The notes below the pieces were generated by a model. It searched no databases. It was given only the letters and a program-made list of their open reading frames with translations, and was not told where the DNA came from. This document shows positions 7,112 through 13,289 of a DNA stretch of 16,403 nucleotides, in pieces. Source of the stretch: Actinomycetes bacterium. Its GTDB lineage: Bacteria; Actinomycetota; Actinomycetes; Propionibacteriales; Nocardioidaceae. A program made the translations under genes and the position numbers. The stretch spans positions 1 through 16,403 of the forward strand of contig JAEZEJ010000020.1 of NCBI GenBank assembly GCA_023417775.1, in the 5' to 3' direction. How positions within the stretch are numbered: the first letter of the stretch is position 1; each line of letters opens with the position of its first letter.

Positions 7112-7690
7112 TCAGCCGATCTCGGTGCGGTAGAAGTTGGCGTGCGAACGCGAGGGCGTCGGACCGCGCTGACCCTGGTACCGCGATCCGTACTTCTCCG
7201 AGCCGTACGGATGCTCGGCGGCCGAGGAGAGCTGGAAGAAGCACAGCTGTCCGATCTTCATGCCCGGATAGAGCTTGATGGGCAAGGTGGCGACATTGGC
7301 CAGCTCCAGGGTGATGTGGCCGCCGAAGCCGGGGTCGATGAAGCCGGCGGTGCTGTGGGTCAGCAGACCCAGCCGGCCGAGGGAGCTCTTCCCCTCCAGC
7401 CGTGCCGCGATGTCGTCCGGCAGGGTGACGTACTCGTAGGTCGAGCCGAGCACGAACTCGCCGGGATGCAGCACGAAGGCGTCCTCGCCCTCCACCTCGA
7501 CCGGGCGGGTCAGATCGGACTGGTCGGCGGCGGGATCGATGTGCGGGTACTTGTGATTGTCGAAGACCCGGAACAGCCGGTCGAGGCGCACGTCGATGCT
7601 CGAGGGCTGGATCATCGTGGGCTCGAAGGGATCGAGGGCGACCCGGCCACCGTCGATCTGGGCCAGGATGTCGCGGTCGGAGAGCAGCAC
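7112..7690 (-). CDS. dcd: dCTP deaminase, likely bifunctional dCTP deaminase/dUTPase (dUMP-forming)
   Basis: A 192-residue trimeric pyrimidine-nucleotide enzyme. Conserved blocks are MIQPSSIDVRL (near 26-36), GKSSLGRLGLL (100-110), THSTAGFIDPGF (111-122), HITLEL with the catalytic Glu near 129, GMKIGQLCFF, and the C-terminal GQRGPTPSRS lid. The lid and the THSTAGFIDPGF block resemble the mycobacterial enzyme, which both deaminates dCTP and removes pyrophosphate to give dUMP directly for thymidylate synthesis; bifunctionality here is inferred from that likeness. The start is GTG with TAGGTT six bases upstream, which suggests a leaderless mRNA. The -10 element includes the stop codon of the SGNH hydrolase gene. 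Confidence 0.97.
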   Translation of the reverse strand: MLLSDRDILAQIDGGRVALDPFEPTMIQPSSIDVRLDRLFRVFDNHKYPHIDPAADQSDLTRPVEVEGEDAFVLHPGEFVLGSTYEYVTLPDDIAARLEGKSSLGRLGLLTHSTAGFIDPGFGGHITLELANVATLPIKLYPGMKIGQLCFFQLSSAAEHPYGSEKYGSRYQGQRGPTPSRSHANFYRTEIG

Positions 7691-7702
7691 GTGGACAACC
7701 TA
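7691..7702 (-). promoter_or_regulatory. leaderless-type -10 element of dcd
   Basis: TAGGTT on the minus strand (7702-7697), then GTCCAC, then the GTG start of dcd. The hexamer begins with the TAG stop codon of the upstream gene, so dcd can be transcribed on its own despite a 9-base gene spacing. No good -35 match is visible. Confidence 0.6.
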
Positions 7703-8851
7703 ACGCATCGCGGCGTGCGGGCGGAGGGCCCGATCGGCGAATCGGGTGCCGATCAGCCGGTGGGCCGCGGCGGTCGGATGCAGCCGATCGCTCAACGGCT
7801 CCGCCTCATGCTCCTCGGGCCCGAACAGGTCGAGTCCGTCGACGTACTCGAGGTACGGGTCCTCCGATCGTCTCCGGTCGACGAGGGCGCGCAGATCCTC
7901 GCGGACGACCTCGAGGGTCAGGCGGCCCGCGGCCACCTCGTCGGGATCGCCCGTGGCCACGAAGGCCAGCCGTCCCTCGGCGAAGGCCTCGGGGTCGAAG
8001 GCTCCGGGACCGGGGGTGGCCTCGTGGATCGGGCAGTACACCGAAGAGATGACGAGCAGCGGAGTCTCGGGATGTCGGTCGCGGATGGTGTCGAGGAAGC
8101 CGTCGACCGCGGGACCGAAGGCCCGGCGGCGCATCAGGTCGGCATTGACGAGATTGATGCCGAGCTCGACGCTGATGACATCGGCGGGGGTGTCGCGCAT
8201 GACTCGTGCCACGAAGGGGTCGAGCAGCGCGCTGCCGCCGAAGCCGAGGTTGACCAGGTCGAGCCCTGCCGACCGGGCCGCCACGACGGGCCAGATGTCC
8301 GTGGGGCTCGTGGCATTGGATCCCTGGCTCACCGAGCTGCCGTAGTGCAGCCAGACCGGTCGCGGTGCCAGCGGCTCCACGGGAGCATCGGCGCGCAGGC
8401 CGACCACCTCGATGCGCTCGAAGTGCGGCAGCCAGATCTCGACCTCGTGCTCACCGCCCGGGAGCTCGAGGTCGAGGACCGTCGATTCTCCCGCGTGGAC
8501 CTCCGTGCCCCCCGTCGACAGATCGACGACCCTGCGGTCGCCGCCGGTGGAGGTGAACCGCTGGACCAGCTCACCGTCGATCGCCAGGTCGTAGGTCGCA
8601 TCGGGCCGGGGCGGCACCCCGGCGAACGCGACCGTGGTGCGGTGCGCTGTCAGCTCCACTCGATCGGCACTGGTCCTGAAGGCGACGCGCACTCCCGAGG
8701 GCTGTTCTTCGACCATCGCGAGCTGGGCATCGGCCAGGGCGCGAGCGTGCGCGGGGAGACGATGGAGGAGGTGGCCGCGATCGGTCGCCTCCATCTCCGC
8801 GGCGCCCAGCACCTGCCGTCGGTCGATCGGCACATCGATCCAGTCGGTCAT
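7700..8851 (-). CDS. SGNH/GDSL-type hydrolase with N-terminal beta-rich domain
   Basis: A 383-residue predicted esterase or deacylase, without signal peptide or membrane segment, so cytoplasmic. Residues about 1-155 look like a beta-sandwich accessory domain, as in SsfX3-type enzymes. The SGNH fold follows: block I as HYGSSVSQGS (170-179) with nucleophile Ser173, block II Gly205 in GFGGSA, block III Asn233 in ELGIN, and block V DRLHPTAAAH with Asp355 and His358. Block I reads GSS where the classical motif reads GDS. Substrate is unknown; SsfX3 relatives act on acylated small molecules. An ATG at 8851 is preceded by CAGACT at six bases, suggesting a leaderless transcript. The gene is divergent from the SDR gene, with about 70 bases between them. 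Confidence 0.88.
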   Translation of the reverse strand: MTDWIDVPIDRRQVLGAAEMEATDRGHLLHRLPAHARALADAQLAMVEEQPSGVRVAFRTSADRVELTAHRTTVAFAGVPPRPDATYDLAIDGELVQRFTSTGGDRRVVDLSTGGTEVHAGESTVLDLELPGGEHEVEIWLPHFERIEVVGLRADAPVEPLAPRPVWLHYGSSVSQGSNATSPTDIWPVVAARSAGLDLVNLGFGGSALLDPFVARVMRDTPADVISVELGINLVNADLMRRRAFGPAVDGFLDTIRDRHPETPLLVISSVYCPIHEATPGPGAFDPEAFAEGRLAFVATGDPDEVAAGRLTLEVVREDLRALVDRRRSEDPYLEYVDGLDLFGPEEHEAEPLSDRLHPTAAAHRLIGTRFADRALRPHAAMR

Positions 8852-8863
8852 TCGGCCAGTCTG
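8852..8863 (-). promoter_or_regulatory. candidate leaderless -10 element of the SGNH hydrolase gene
   Basis: CAGACT on the minus strand (8863-8858), six bases before the ATG. It keeps A2 and T6 of the TANNNT consensus but starts with C. The corresponding -35 zone (8881-8886) directly abuts that of the divergent SDR promoter. Confidence 0.4.
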
Positions 8864-8886
8864 GCACGCGGGCCGAGCACGACGAT

Positions 8887-8921
8887 CTGCGAACGGAGCA
8901 GAGCCTTCCTAGGCTGTCGGC
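8887..8921 (+). promoter_or_regulatory. leaderless promoter pointing at the ATG 8922
   Basis: A -35-like CTGCGA (8887-8892), a 17-base spacer, the -10 TAGGCT (8910-8915) and six bases to the ATG at 8922. This is the best complete promoter in the window and marks 8922 as the expected translation start of the SDR gene, although that ATG is out of frame with the body of the gene. Confidence 0.6.
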
Positions 8922-8979
8922 ATGCCCCTCCCCTCCCACCCTGGTCGGCATCGGCGAGACGCTGCTCGACAAGTCCCTC

Positions 8980-9897
8980 GTGCTCGGTTACTCGTCGATC
9001 GGCTGGTACGCCAGGCAGCCCTGGCTGCCGCCCGCTCCCGCCCCCGGCTCGCTGGAGGGCCGCACGGTGATCGTGACGGGAGCCAGCTCGGGACTCGGCC
9101 GCGCCACCGCCGCCGGCGCCGCACACCTGGGTGCCCGCGTCCGGCTCATCGGACGCACCGCCTCCCGGCTGGAGGACGCCGCCCGGGTGATCCATCGCCG
9201 TCTGCCCGATGCCGATCTCGTCGTCGACGCCTGCGATATGAGCGATCTCGACGCCGTCCGCGCATGGGCCGGGGCGATCGACGAGCCGATCCACGGCATC
9301 GTGCACTGCGCGGGTGTCATGCCCCCGGAGCGGTCCGAGAGCGCGCAGGGACATGAGCTGGCTCTGGCCACCCATGTCCTCGGCCCCCTGCTGATGGACG
9401 AGCTGCTGCGACCGCAGCTGGCGCAGGACGGCGACGCGCGGATCGTGTGGATCTCCTCGGGCGGCATGTACTCCGCGCCGCTCACCGACGAGCTGGCGGC
9501 CGATCTCGACTACCGCCGCGGCGACTACAACGGCACCCGGGCCTATGCCCGCACCAAGCGTCTCCAGGTGGTCGTCGCGGAGGTCGAGGCCCGACGGCTG
9601 GCCGATGACGGCATCACGGTGCATTCCATGCATCCGGGATGGGCCGACACCCCGGGGGTCACCGATTCGCTGCCGCGCTTCGCAGCGGTCGTCAGACCCA
9701 TTCTCCGCACCGCCGAGCAAGGGGCGGACACCGCCGTCTGGCTCATCTCTGCTCCCGAGGCGACCGTGACCACGGGCGACTTCTGGCAGGACCGGCGCCC
9801 ACGGCCGACCGAGTTCCTGCCGTGGCAGCGCACGCCCCCGGAGCTGGTCGATGAGGTCTGGCGCCATTGCCGCTCCGCTGCGGGCCTGGACGCCTGA
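8980..9897 (+). CDS. short-chain dehydrogenase/reductase, DHRS12-like (5' end apparently frameshifted)
   Basis: An NAD(P)-dependent SDR. From the GTG at 8980 it is 305 residues: cofactor motif TGASSGLG (33-40), HCAGVM near 99-104, ISSGGMYS with catalytic Ser near 159-160, Tyr189-x3-Lys193 (YARTK), then SMHPGWADTPGV (216-227) and a DFWQDRRPRPTEFLP tail, all hallmarks of the DHRS12-like group. Conserved coding continues upstream of the GTG in the same frame (LVGIGETLLDKSLVLGYSS), with no ATG, GTG or TTG there. The ATG at 8922, which has the leaderless promoter, would join this frame only if one base of the C-rich stretch 8925-8940 were removed. So either the sequence has an extra base or the gene starts at the GTG. 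Substrate is unknown; probably a lipid or steroid-like carbonyl. Confidence 0.85.
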   Translation: MLGYSSIGWYARQPWLPPAPAPGSLEGRTVIVTGASSGLGRATAAGAAHLGARVRLIGRTASRLEDAARVIHRRLPDADLVVDACDMSDLDAVRAWAGAIDEPIHGIVHCAGVMPPERSESAQGHELALATHVLGPLLMDELLRPQLAQDGDARIVWISSGGMYSAPLTDELAADLDYRRGDYNGTRAYARTKRLQVVVAEVEARRLADDGITVHSMHPGWADTPGVTDSLPRFAAVVRPILRTAEQGADTAVWLISAPEATVTTGDFWQDRRPRPTEFLPWQRTPPELVDEVWRHCRSAAGLDA

Positions 9898-9909
9898 GCA
9901 AGCCACGAG

Positions 9910-9928
9910 CGCCGGTCAGGCTCCGGCG
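9910..9928 (+). terminator. small hairpin after the SDR gene
   Basis: CGCCGG, seven bases, CCGGCG, placed 12 bases past the SDR stop codon and followed by ATTGG. It is a weak terminator candidate with no U-tract. Confidence 0.25.
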
Positions 9929-9954
9929 ATTGGTGCCGAGGGCCGTGCGGGTGT

Positions 9955-9983
9955 TTGACTGTCCCCGTCGGTGCGGTGAGACA
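9955..9983 (+). promoter_or_regulatory. candidate promoter of the PAS-like gene
   Basis: TTGACT (9955-9960), a good -35, followed after 17 bases by GAGACA (9978-9983), a mediocre -10. It would start transcription near 9990 with a leader of about 40 bases that contains the strong AAGGAG (10016-10021). Confidence 0.4.
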
Positions 9984-10027
9984 GCGAGTCCCCTCTGCGC
10001 ACATCAGCGTCGCGCAAGGAGTGAACC

Positions 10028-10609
10028 GTGCCGGTCCCCGATCTCACCCTGCGGCCCCATGAGGTGCTGTGGGTCCCGGCGCGGAATCTCTGGCGCTGGT
10101 CCGACGAGGTGTGGCATCTGCACGGCTATGCGGCCCCCGAGGCAGAGCTCACCCGCGAGCTCGCCATCGCCCACGCGAAGCACAGCGACCATCCCAGGAT
10201 CTTCGAGGTGTGGGCCCGCCTGCTCAACGGGGAGCACGTCACCTTCCTGCACGACGTGGTCACCGTCCAAGCGCGCCAGAAGCCCAGCTATATGGGACTG
10301 CGGACCGTCAGCGGACCCGGCGAGGAGCGCGTCGTCAAGGGCGTCATGTTCGACCTCACCCCCGCCTCAGCCGATGCCGAGCCGACCGAGGACCGCGTGC
10401 TGAACGAGGCCGGCGAGCTGCTGTCGACCGCCGAAGGACTCACCGTCCCGACGGGTCTGGCGCTGCTCGACCGCTACAGCGACTACCTCGCGATCACCCC
10501 GGACGAACTGGCCCGACACCTGCTGAACCGGGCCGGGCAGCGCTCGGCACTGGACGTCGACTCGCTCGACCCCATGCTCGTCGACGCCGCATCCCAGCTC
10601 AAAGGCTGA
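10028..10609 (+). CDS. PAS-like domain protein with C-terminal helical (ANTAR-like?) region
   Basis: A soluble 193-residue protein with GTG start and a strong ribosome binding site (AAGGAG, 6 bases upstream). Residues about 18-112 read like a PAS fold: NLWRWSDEVWHLHGYA, then a helical DHPRIFEVWARLLNG, then strands HVTFLHDVVTVQARQ and ERVVKGVMFDLTP, the usual final PAS strand. Residues about 138-190 (PTGLALLDRYSDYLAI, DELARHLLNRAG) form a three-helix pattern that resembles a weakened ANTAR RNA-binding domain, as in actinobacterial PAS-ANTAR regulators; this second part is tentative. No kinase or cyclase domain is present. It may be a small sensor/regulator. Its 3' end overlaps the convergent TSUP gene by 11 bases, so the two transcripts can pair. 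Confidence 0.65.
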   Translation: MPVPDLTLRPHEVLWVPARNLWRWSDEVWHLHGYAAPEAELTRELAIAHAKHSDHPRIFEVWARLLNGEHVTFLHDVVTVQARQKPSYMGLRTVSGPGEERVVKGVMFDLTPASADAEPTEDRVLNEAGELLSTAEGLTVPTGLALLDRYSDYLAITPDELARHLLNRAGQRSALDVDSLDPMLVDAASQLKG

Positions 10610-11348
10610 GATCGACGATGCCCTTGGCGAGGGCCGTGACCGCCCCGGTGAAGGCAAGCACGACGACCGCGGTCCGCGCGTGATGATCGCGGACATACCG
10701 CTGGCAGCGCTCGCCGATGACGATGCCGATCACGATCAAGGCGGCGATGAGCGCCCACAGCCAGGCACCGAAGGACGGGCTCTGTCCCGGATCGATCCAG
10801 AACTTCACGACGAGCGCCACGATATTGAGCAGCACGAAGAAGGGCTGCAAGGTCGCCGCGAAGGATCGCTGCGGCCAGCGCGAGAGCATCGCATAGGCCG
10901 TCACCGCAGGAGCGCCGACTCCGGCCAGCGCGGTGGTGGCGCCGGAGGCCACCCCAGCCACGGTCGTCGGCACCCACCCACGCACCACGACGGTGGTCCG
11001 CTGCATCGACATCGAGATCGCGAGTGCCAGCAGTACGAGCAGGCTGACGACGATCGCCAAAGGGGCGGGCGGCAGCCAGAGCGCGAGGAAGGAGGCGGGC
11101 ACCGTCGCGATCGCGGCCGGGACACCGAGCCACGCCAGCGTCCTCCAGTCGACATCCGCCCAGACCCGCAGCATGATGAGCGCCGAGGACACCAGCCCGC
11201 AGACGAGGACCACGACGACACCCTCGTGGGCGCCCAGCAGCACCACCAGGAACGGTGCCACCAAGAGGGAGAAGCCGAGACCGGCGATGCGTTGGGCGAC
11301 GGCTCCGACGAGGACCGCCACGAGCACCAGAATCAAGCCGACCGACAC
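10599..11348 (-). CDS. TSUP family (TauE/SafE) membrane exporter
   Basis: A 249-residue integral membrane protein with seven to eight hydrophobic segments. It shows the two half-repeats of the family: GLGFSLLVAPF near 23-33 and GVASGATTALAGVGAPAVTAY near 131-151. The family moves sulfite, sulfoacetate and other organosulfur anions or organic acids, usually by proton coupling; the substrate here cannot be read from the sequence, and no sulfur-metabolism gene lies nearby. The GTG start has TAGGGT six bases upstream and no Shine-Dalgarno, so the mRNA is probably leaderless. The gene is convergent with the PAS-like gene and overlaps its last codons. Confidence 0.88.
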   Translation of the reverse strand: MSVGLILVLVAVLVGAVAQRIAGLGFSLLVAPFLVVLLGAHEGVVVVLVCGLVSSALIMLRVWADVDWRTLAWLGVPAAIATVPASFLALWLPPAPLAIVVSLLVLLALAISMSMQRTTVVVRGWVPTTVAGVASGATTALAGVGAPAVTAYAMLSRWPQRSFAATLQPFFVLLNIVALVVKFWIDPGQSPSFGAWLWALIAALIVIGIVIGERCQRYVRDHHARTAVVVLAFTGAVTALAKGIVDLSL

Positions 11349-11360
11349 CCGACGACCCTA
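11349..11360 (-). promoter_or_regulatory. leaderless-type -10 element of the TSUP gene
   Basis: TAGGGT on the minus strand (11360-11355), then CGTCGG, then the GTG start. The -35 zone reads CTCGCA. The element directly borders the hairpin at 11361-11392. Confidence 0.6.
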
Positions 11361-11392
11361 GGGGCCGGCCTCACGGGTGCGAGACCGGCCCC
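11361..11392 (-). terminator. hairpin between the MBL hydrolase and TSUP genes
   Basis: GGGGCCGG and CCGGCCCC, eight perfect pairs, enclose a 16-base loop that can add a CTC/GAG mini-stem. It starts 10 bases after the MBL hydrolase stop codon on the minus strand and lies just upstream of the TSUP -10. It is likely the terminator of the mscR-hydrolase unit; no U-tract. Confidence 0.45.
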
Positions 11393-11401
11393 CTCACCTC
11401 G

Positions 11402-12010
11402 TCAGGCCAGAGCAGCCTTCTCGTCGCCGATCCGGGTGTCGTCACCGTGGCCGGTGTGGACGGTGGTGTCCTCAGGCAGCGCGAACAACCGCTCGGTGAT
11501 CGACGCGACGATCGTGTCGTAGTCCGAGTAGGACCGACCGGTCGCTCCCGGACCTCCGTTGAAGAGCGTGTCGCCACTGAAGACGACACCGAGATCGGCC
11601 GAGTACAGGCAGGTGCTGCCCGGCGAGTGGCCCGGAGTCGCGAGGGCGACGAGCTCGCTGCCGGCCACCGTGAAGCGGGTGCCGTCGGTCAGGTCGTGAT
11701 CGGGGGTGGCGTCGGTGTTCTCGGCCTCCCACAGCATCGTGTCGGCGGAGGGGAACCAGATCGGTGCGCCGGTCCGCTCGCGCAGCTCGACGGCGGCGTT
11801 GATGTGGTCATTGTGTCCGTGCGTCAGCACGATCGCCACCACCCGCCGGTCGCCGATCGCATCGGCGATCGTCGCGGCATCGTGCGGGGCGTCGATGACG
11901 ATCACCTCGGAGTCGTCGCCGACGATCCACACATTGTTGTCCACGTCCCAGCTGCCGCCGTCGAGGCTGAACTGACCCGAGGTCACCGCCTTCTCGATCC
12001 GCGCCGTCAT
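11402..12010 (-). CDS. metallo-beta-lactamase-fold hydrolase, partner of mscR
   Basis: A 202-residue zinc hydrolase. Metal-binding motifs: LTHGHNDH, ATPGHSPGSTCLY, VFSGDTLF and a final HTGHGDDT. I chose the ATG at 12010 (MTARIEKAVTSGQF) because GGGAGGGA precedes it; an open frame reaching up to 12202 would overlap the end of mscR and is not family-like. It follows mscR by 94 bases on the same strand, the same arrangement as Rv2259-Rv2260 in Mycobacterium tuberculosis. MscR turns S-hydroxymethyl-mycothiol into S-formyl-mycothiol; a thioester hydrolase is then needed to release formate and mycothiol. Small glyoxalase-II-like hydrolases of this fold suit that step, but this role is inferred from context. 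Confidence 0.9.
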   Translation of the reverse strand: MTARIEKAVTSGQFSLDGGSWDVDNNVWIVGDDSEVIVIDAPHDAATIADAIGDRRVVAIVLTHGHNDHINAAVELRERTGAPIWFPSADTMLWEAENTDATPDHDLTDGTRFTVAGSELVALATPGHSPGSTCLYSADLGVVFSGDTLFNGGPGATGRSYSDYDTIVASITERLFALPEDTTVHTGHGDDTRIGDEKAALA

Positions 12011-12046
12011 GCCATCCCTCCCTGGACCGAGATGTGCTCCCCATCC

Positions 12047-12072
12047 GTTGACCAGGACCGCTCCCGGTTGAC
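12047..12072. repeat. direct repeat GTTGAC spaced 20 bp in the mscR-hydrolase gap
   Basis: GTTGAC occurs at 12047-12052 and 12067-12072, with C or G-rich CCG/CGG in front of each. The distance of 20 bases is close to two helical turns, so both copies lie on the same DNA face. Two short copies can arise by chance; a tandem regulator site or a promoter element is only a possibility. Confidence 0.25.
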
Positions 12073-12104
12073 GAATACCCAGCAAATCTCGGTTCTCACC
12101 GCGT

Positions 12105-13208
12105 TCACAGGACCACGACCGAACGGAGCACGTCGCCGTGGTGCATCTTCTCGAAGGCGGCCTCGATGTCGTCGATGCCGATCTCCTCGGTGACGAAGGC
12201 ATCGAGGTCGAACCGGCCCTCGCGGTAGAGGTCGACGAGCATCGGGAAGTCGCGCTTGGGCAGGCAGTCGCCGTACCAGCTCGACTTGAGAGCGCCGCCG
12301 CGTCCGAACACGTCGATGAGCGGGATCTCGGGCATCGTCATGTCGGGTGTCGGGACGCCCACGAGCACCAGTACGCCGGCGAGATCGCGCGCGTAGAAAG
12401 CCTGCTTCCAGGTCTCCGGGCGACCGACGGCCTCGATGACGACATCGGCCCCCTCGGAGCCGTCGTGGCCGACGATCTCGCGGATCGCCTCGACCGGATC
12501 GACCTCACTGCTGTTGACCGTGTGGGTCGCCCCGAGCTGGCGAGCCGTCTCGAGCTTGCGGTCGTCGATGTCGACGGCGATGATCGGCGAGGCCCCGGCG
12601 AGCGCGGAGCCGACGATCGAGGCCGCACCCACGCCGCCACAGCCGATGACGGCGACACTCTTGCCGCGGGTGACCGCCCCGGTGTTGATCGCCGCACCGA
12701 CACCGGCCATGACACCGCAGCCCAGCAGGCCCACCGCGGCGGCGCGCGCATCCGGGTCCACCTTGGTGCACTGTCCGGCCGCGACGAGGGTCTTCTCGGC
12801 GAAGGCGCCGATGCCGAGCGCCGGACTCAGCTCCGTGCCGTCGGTCAACGTCATCTTCTGGGTGGCGTTGTGGGTGGCGAAGCAGTACCAGGGCTCACCG
12901 CGATCGCAGGCGCGGCAGTCACCGCACACGGCGCGCCAGTTCAGCACAACGAAATCGCCCGGCTGCACCTCGGTGACGCCCTCGCCGACAGACTCCACGA
13001 CGCCCGCGGCCTCGTGCCCGAGCAGGAACGGGAACTCGTCGTTGATGCCACCCTCGCGGTAGTGCAGGTCGGTATGGCACACGCCGCAGGTCTGCACCTG
13101 GACCACCGCCTCACCGGGCCCGGGGGCGGGGATGACGATGTCGACGACGCTCACGGGCTCGGACTTCTTCAGCGCGACGACGCCCTTGACGGTCTGGCTG
13201 TTACTCAC
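12105..13208 (-). CDS. mscR: S-(hydroxymethyl)mycothiol dehydrogenase / nitrosomycothiol reductase
   Basis: A 367-residue zinc-dependent medium-chain dehydrogenase of class III type. It oxidises the formaldehyde-mycothiol adduct with NAD+ and in known relatives also reduces S-nitrosomycothiol. Catalytic zinc ligands are Cys44 (CGVCHTD), His65 (LLGHEAAG) and Cys164 (LLGCGVMAG); structural zinc ligands are Cys95, Cys98, Cys101 and Cys109 (CGDCRACDRGEPWYC). The coenzyme site GCGGVG starts near 189, followed by a VDIDDRK stretch whose acidic residue favours NAD. Blocks NWRAVCG, NATQKMTLTDGTEL and GALKSSWYGDCLP match the mycobacterial enzyme closely. The start is GTG, with AGGAG six bases upstream. 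Probably the first gene of a unit with the MBL-fold hydrolase. It implies that the host makes mycothiol. Confidence 0.95.
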   Translation of the reverse strand: MSNSQTVKGVVALKKSEPVSVVDIVIPAPGPGEAVVQVQTCGVCHTDLHYREGGINDEFPFLLGHEAAGVVESVGEGVTEVQPGDFVVLNWRAVCGDCRACDRGEPWYCFATHNATQKMTLTDGTELSPALGIGAFAEKTLVAAGQCTKVDPDARAAAVGLLGCGVMAGVGAAINTGAVTRGKSVAVIGCGGVGAASIVGSALAGASPIIAVDIDDRKLETARQLGATHTVNSSEVDPVEAIREIVGHDGSEGADVVIEAVGRPETWKQAFYARDLAGVLVLVGVPTPDMTMPEIPLIDVFGRGGALKSSWYGDCLPKRDFPMLVDLYREGRFDLDAFVTEEIGIDDIEAAFEKMHHGDVLRSVVVL

Positions 13209-13232
13209 GTGGGTCTCCTCGAAGTCCAGGTC

Positions 13233-13238
13233 GATATA
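13233..13238 (-). promoter_or_regulatory. candidate -10 element of mscR
   Basis: TATATC on the minus strand, an unusually AT-rich hexamer in this DNA, 24 bases before the mscR GTG. It would leave a leader of about 18 bases that holds the AGGAG. No clear -35 is visible. Confidence 0.4.
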
Positions 13239-13255
13239 GGGGTTCGCCTCGATCC

Positions 13256-13274
13256 TCCCACGCCTCCCGTGGGA
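13256..13274 (-). terminator. hairpin between the NmrA-like gene and mscR
   Basis: TCCCACG, five bases, CGTGGGA: a perfect 7-bp stem 15 bases after the NmrA-like stop codon and just upstream of the mscR promoter. No U-tract follows. Confidence 0.4.
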
Positions 13275-13289
13275 CGGCCGCCGAGGAGG

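Noticed and set aside
7142..9070. Open frame of 642 codons on the plus strand
   Set aside because: Antisense to dcd and the SGNH hydrolase and extends into the SDR gene in a wrong frame. No domain is recognisable.
8922..9356. Separate 144-residue protein from the ATG at 8922
   Set aside because: After about ten codons it is only the wrong-frame reading of the SDR gene; the promoter is better explained as serving the SDR with a shifted base.
12011..12202. N-terminal extension of the MBL-fold hydrolase by 64 codons
   Set aside because: It overlaps the end of mscR in another frame and is Ser/Arg-rich without family likeness; the ATG at 12010 has GGGAGGGA.
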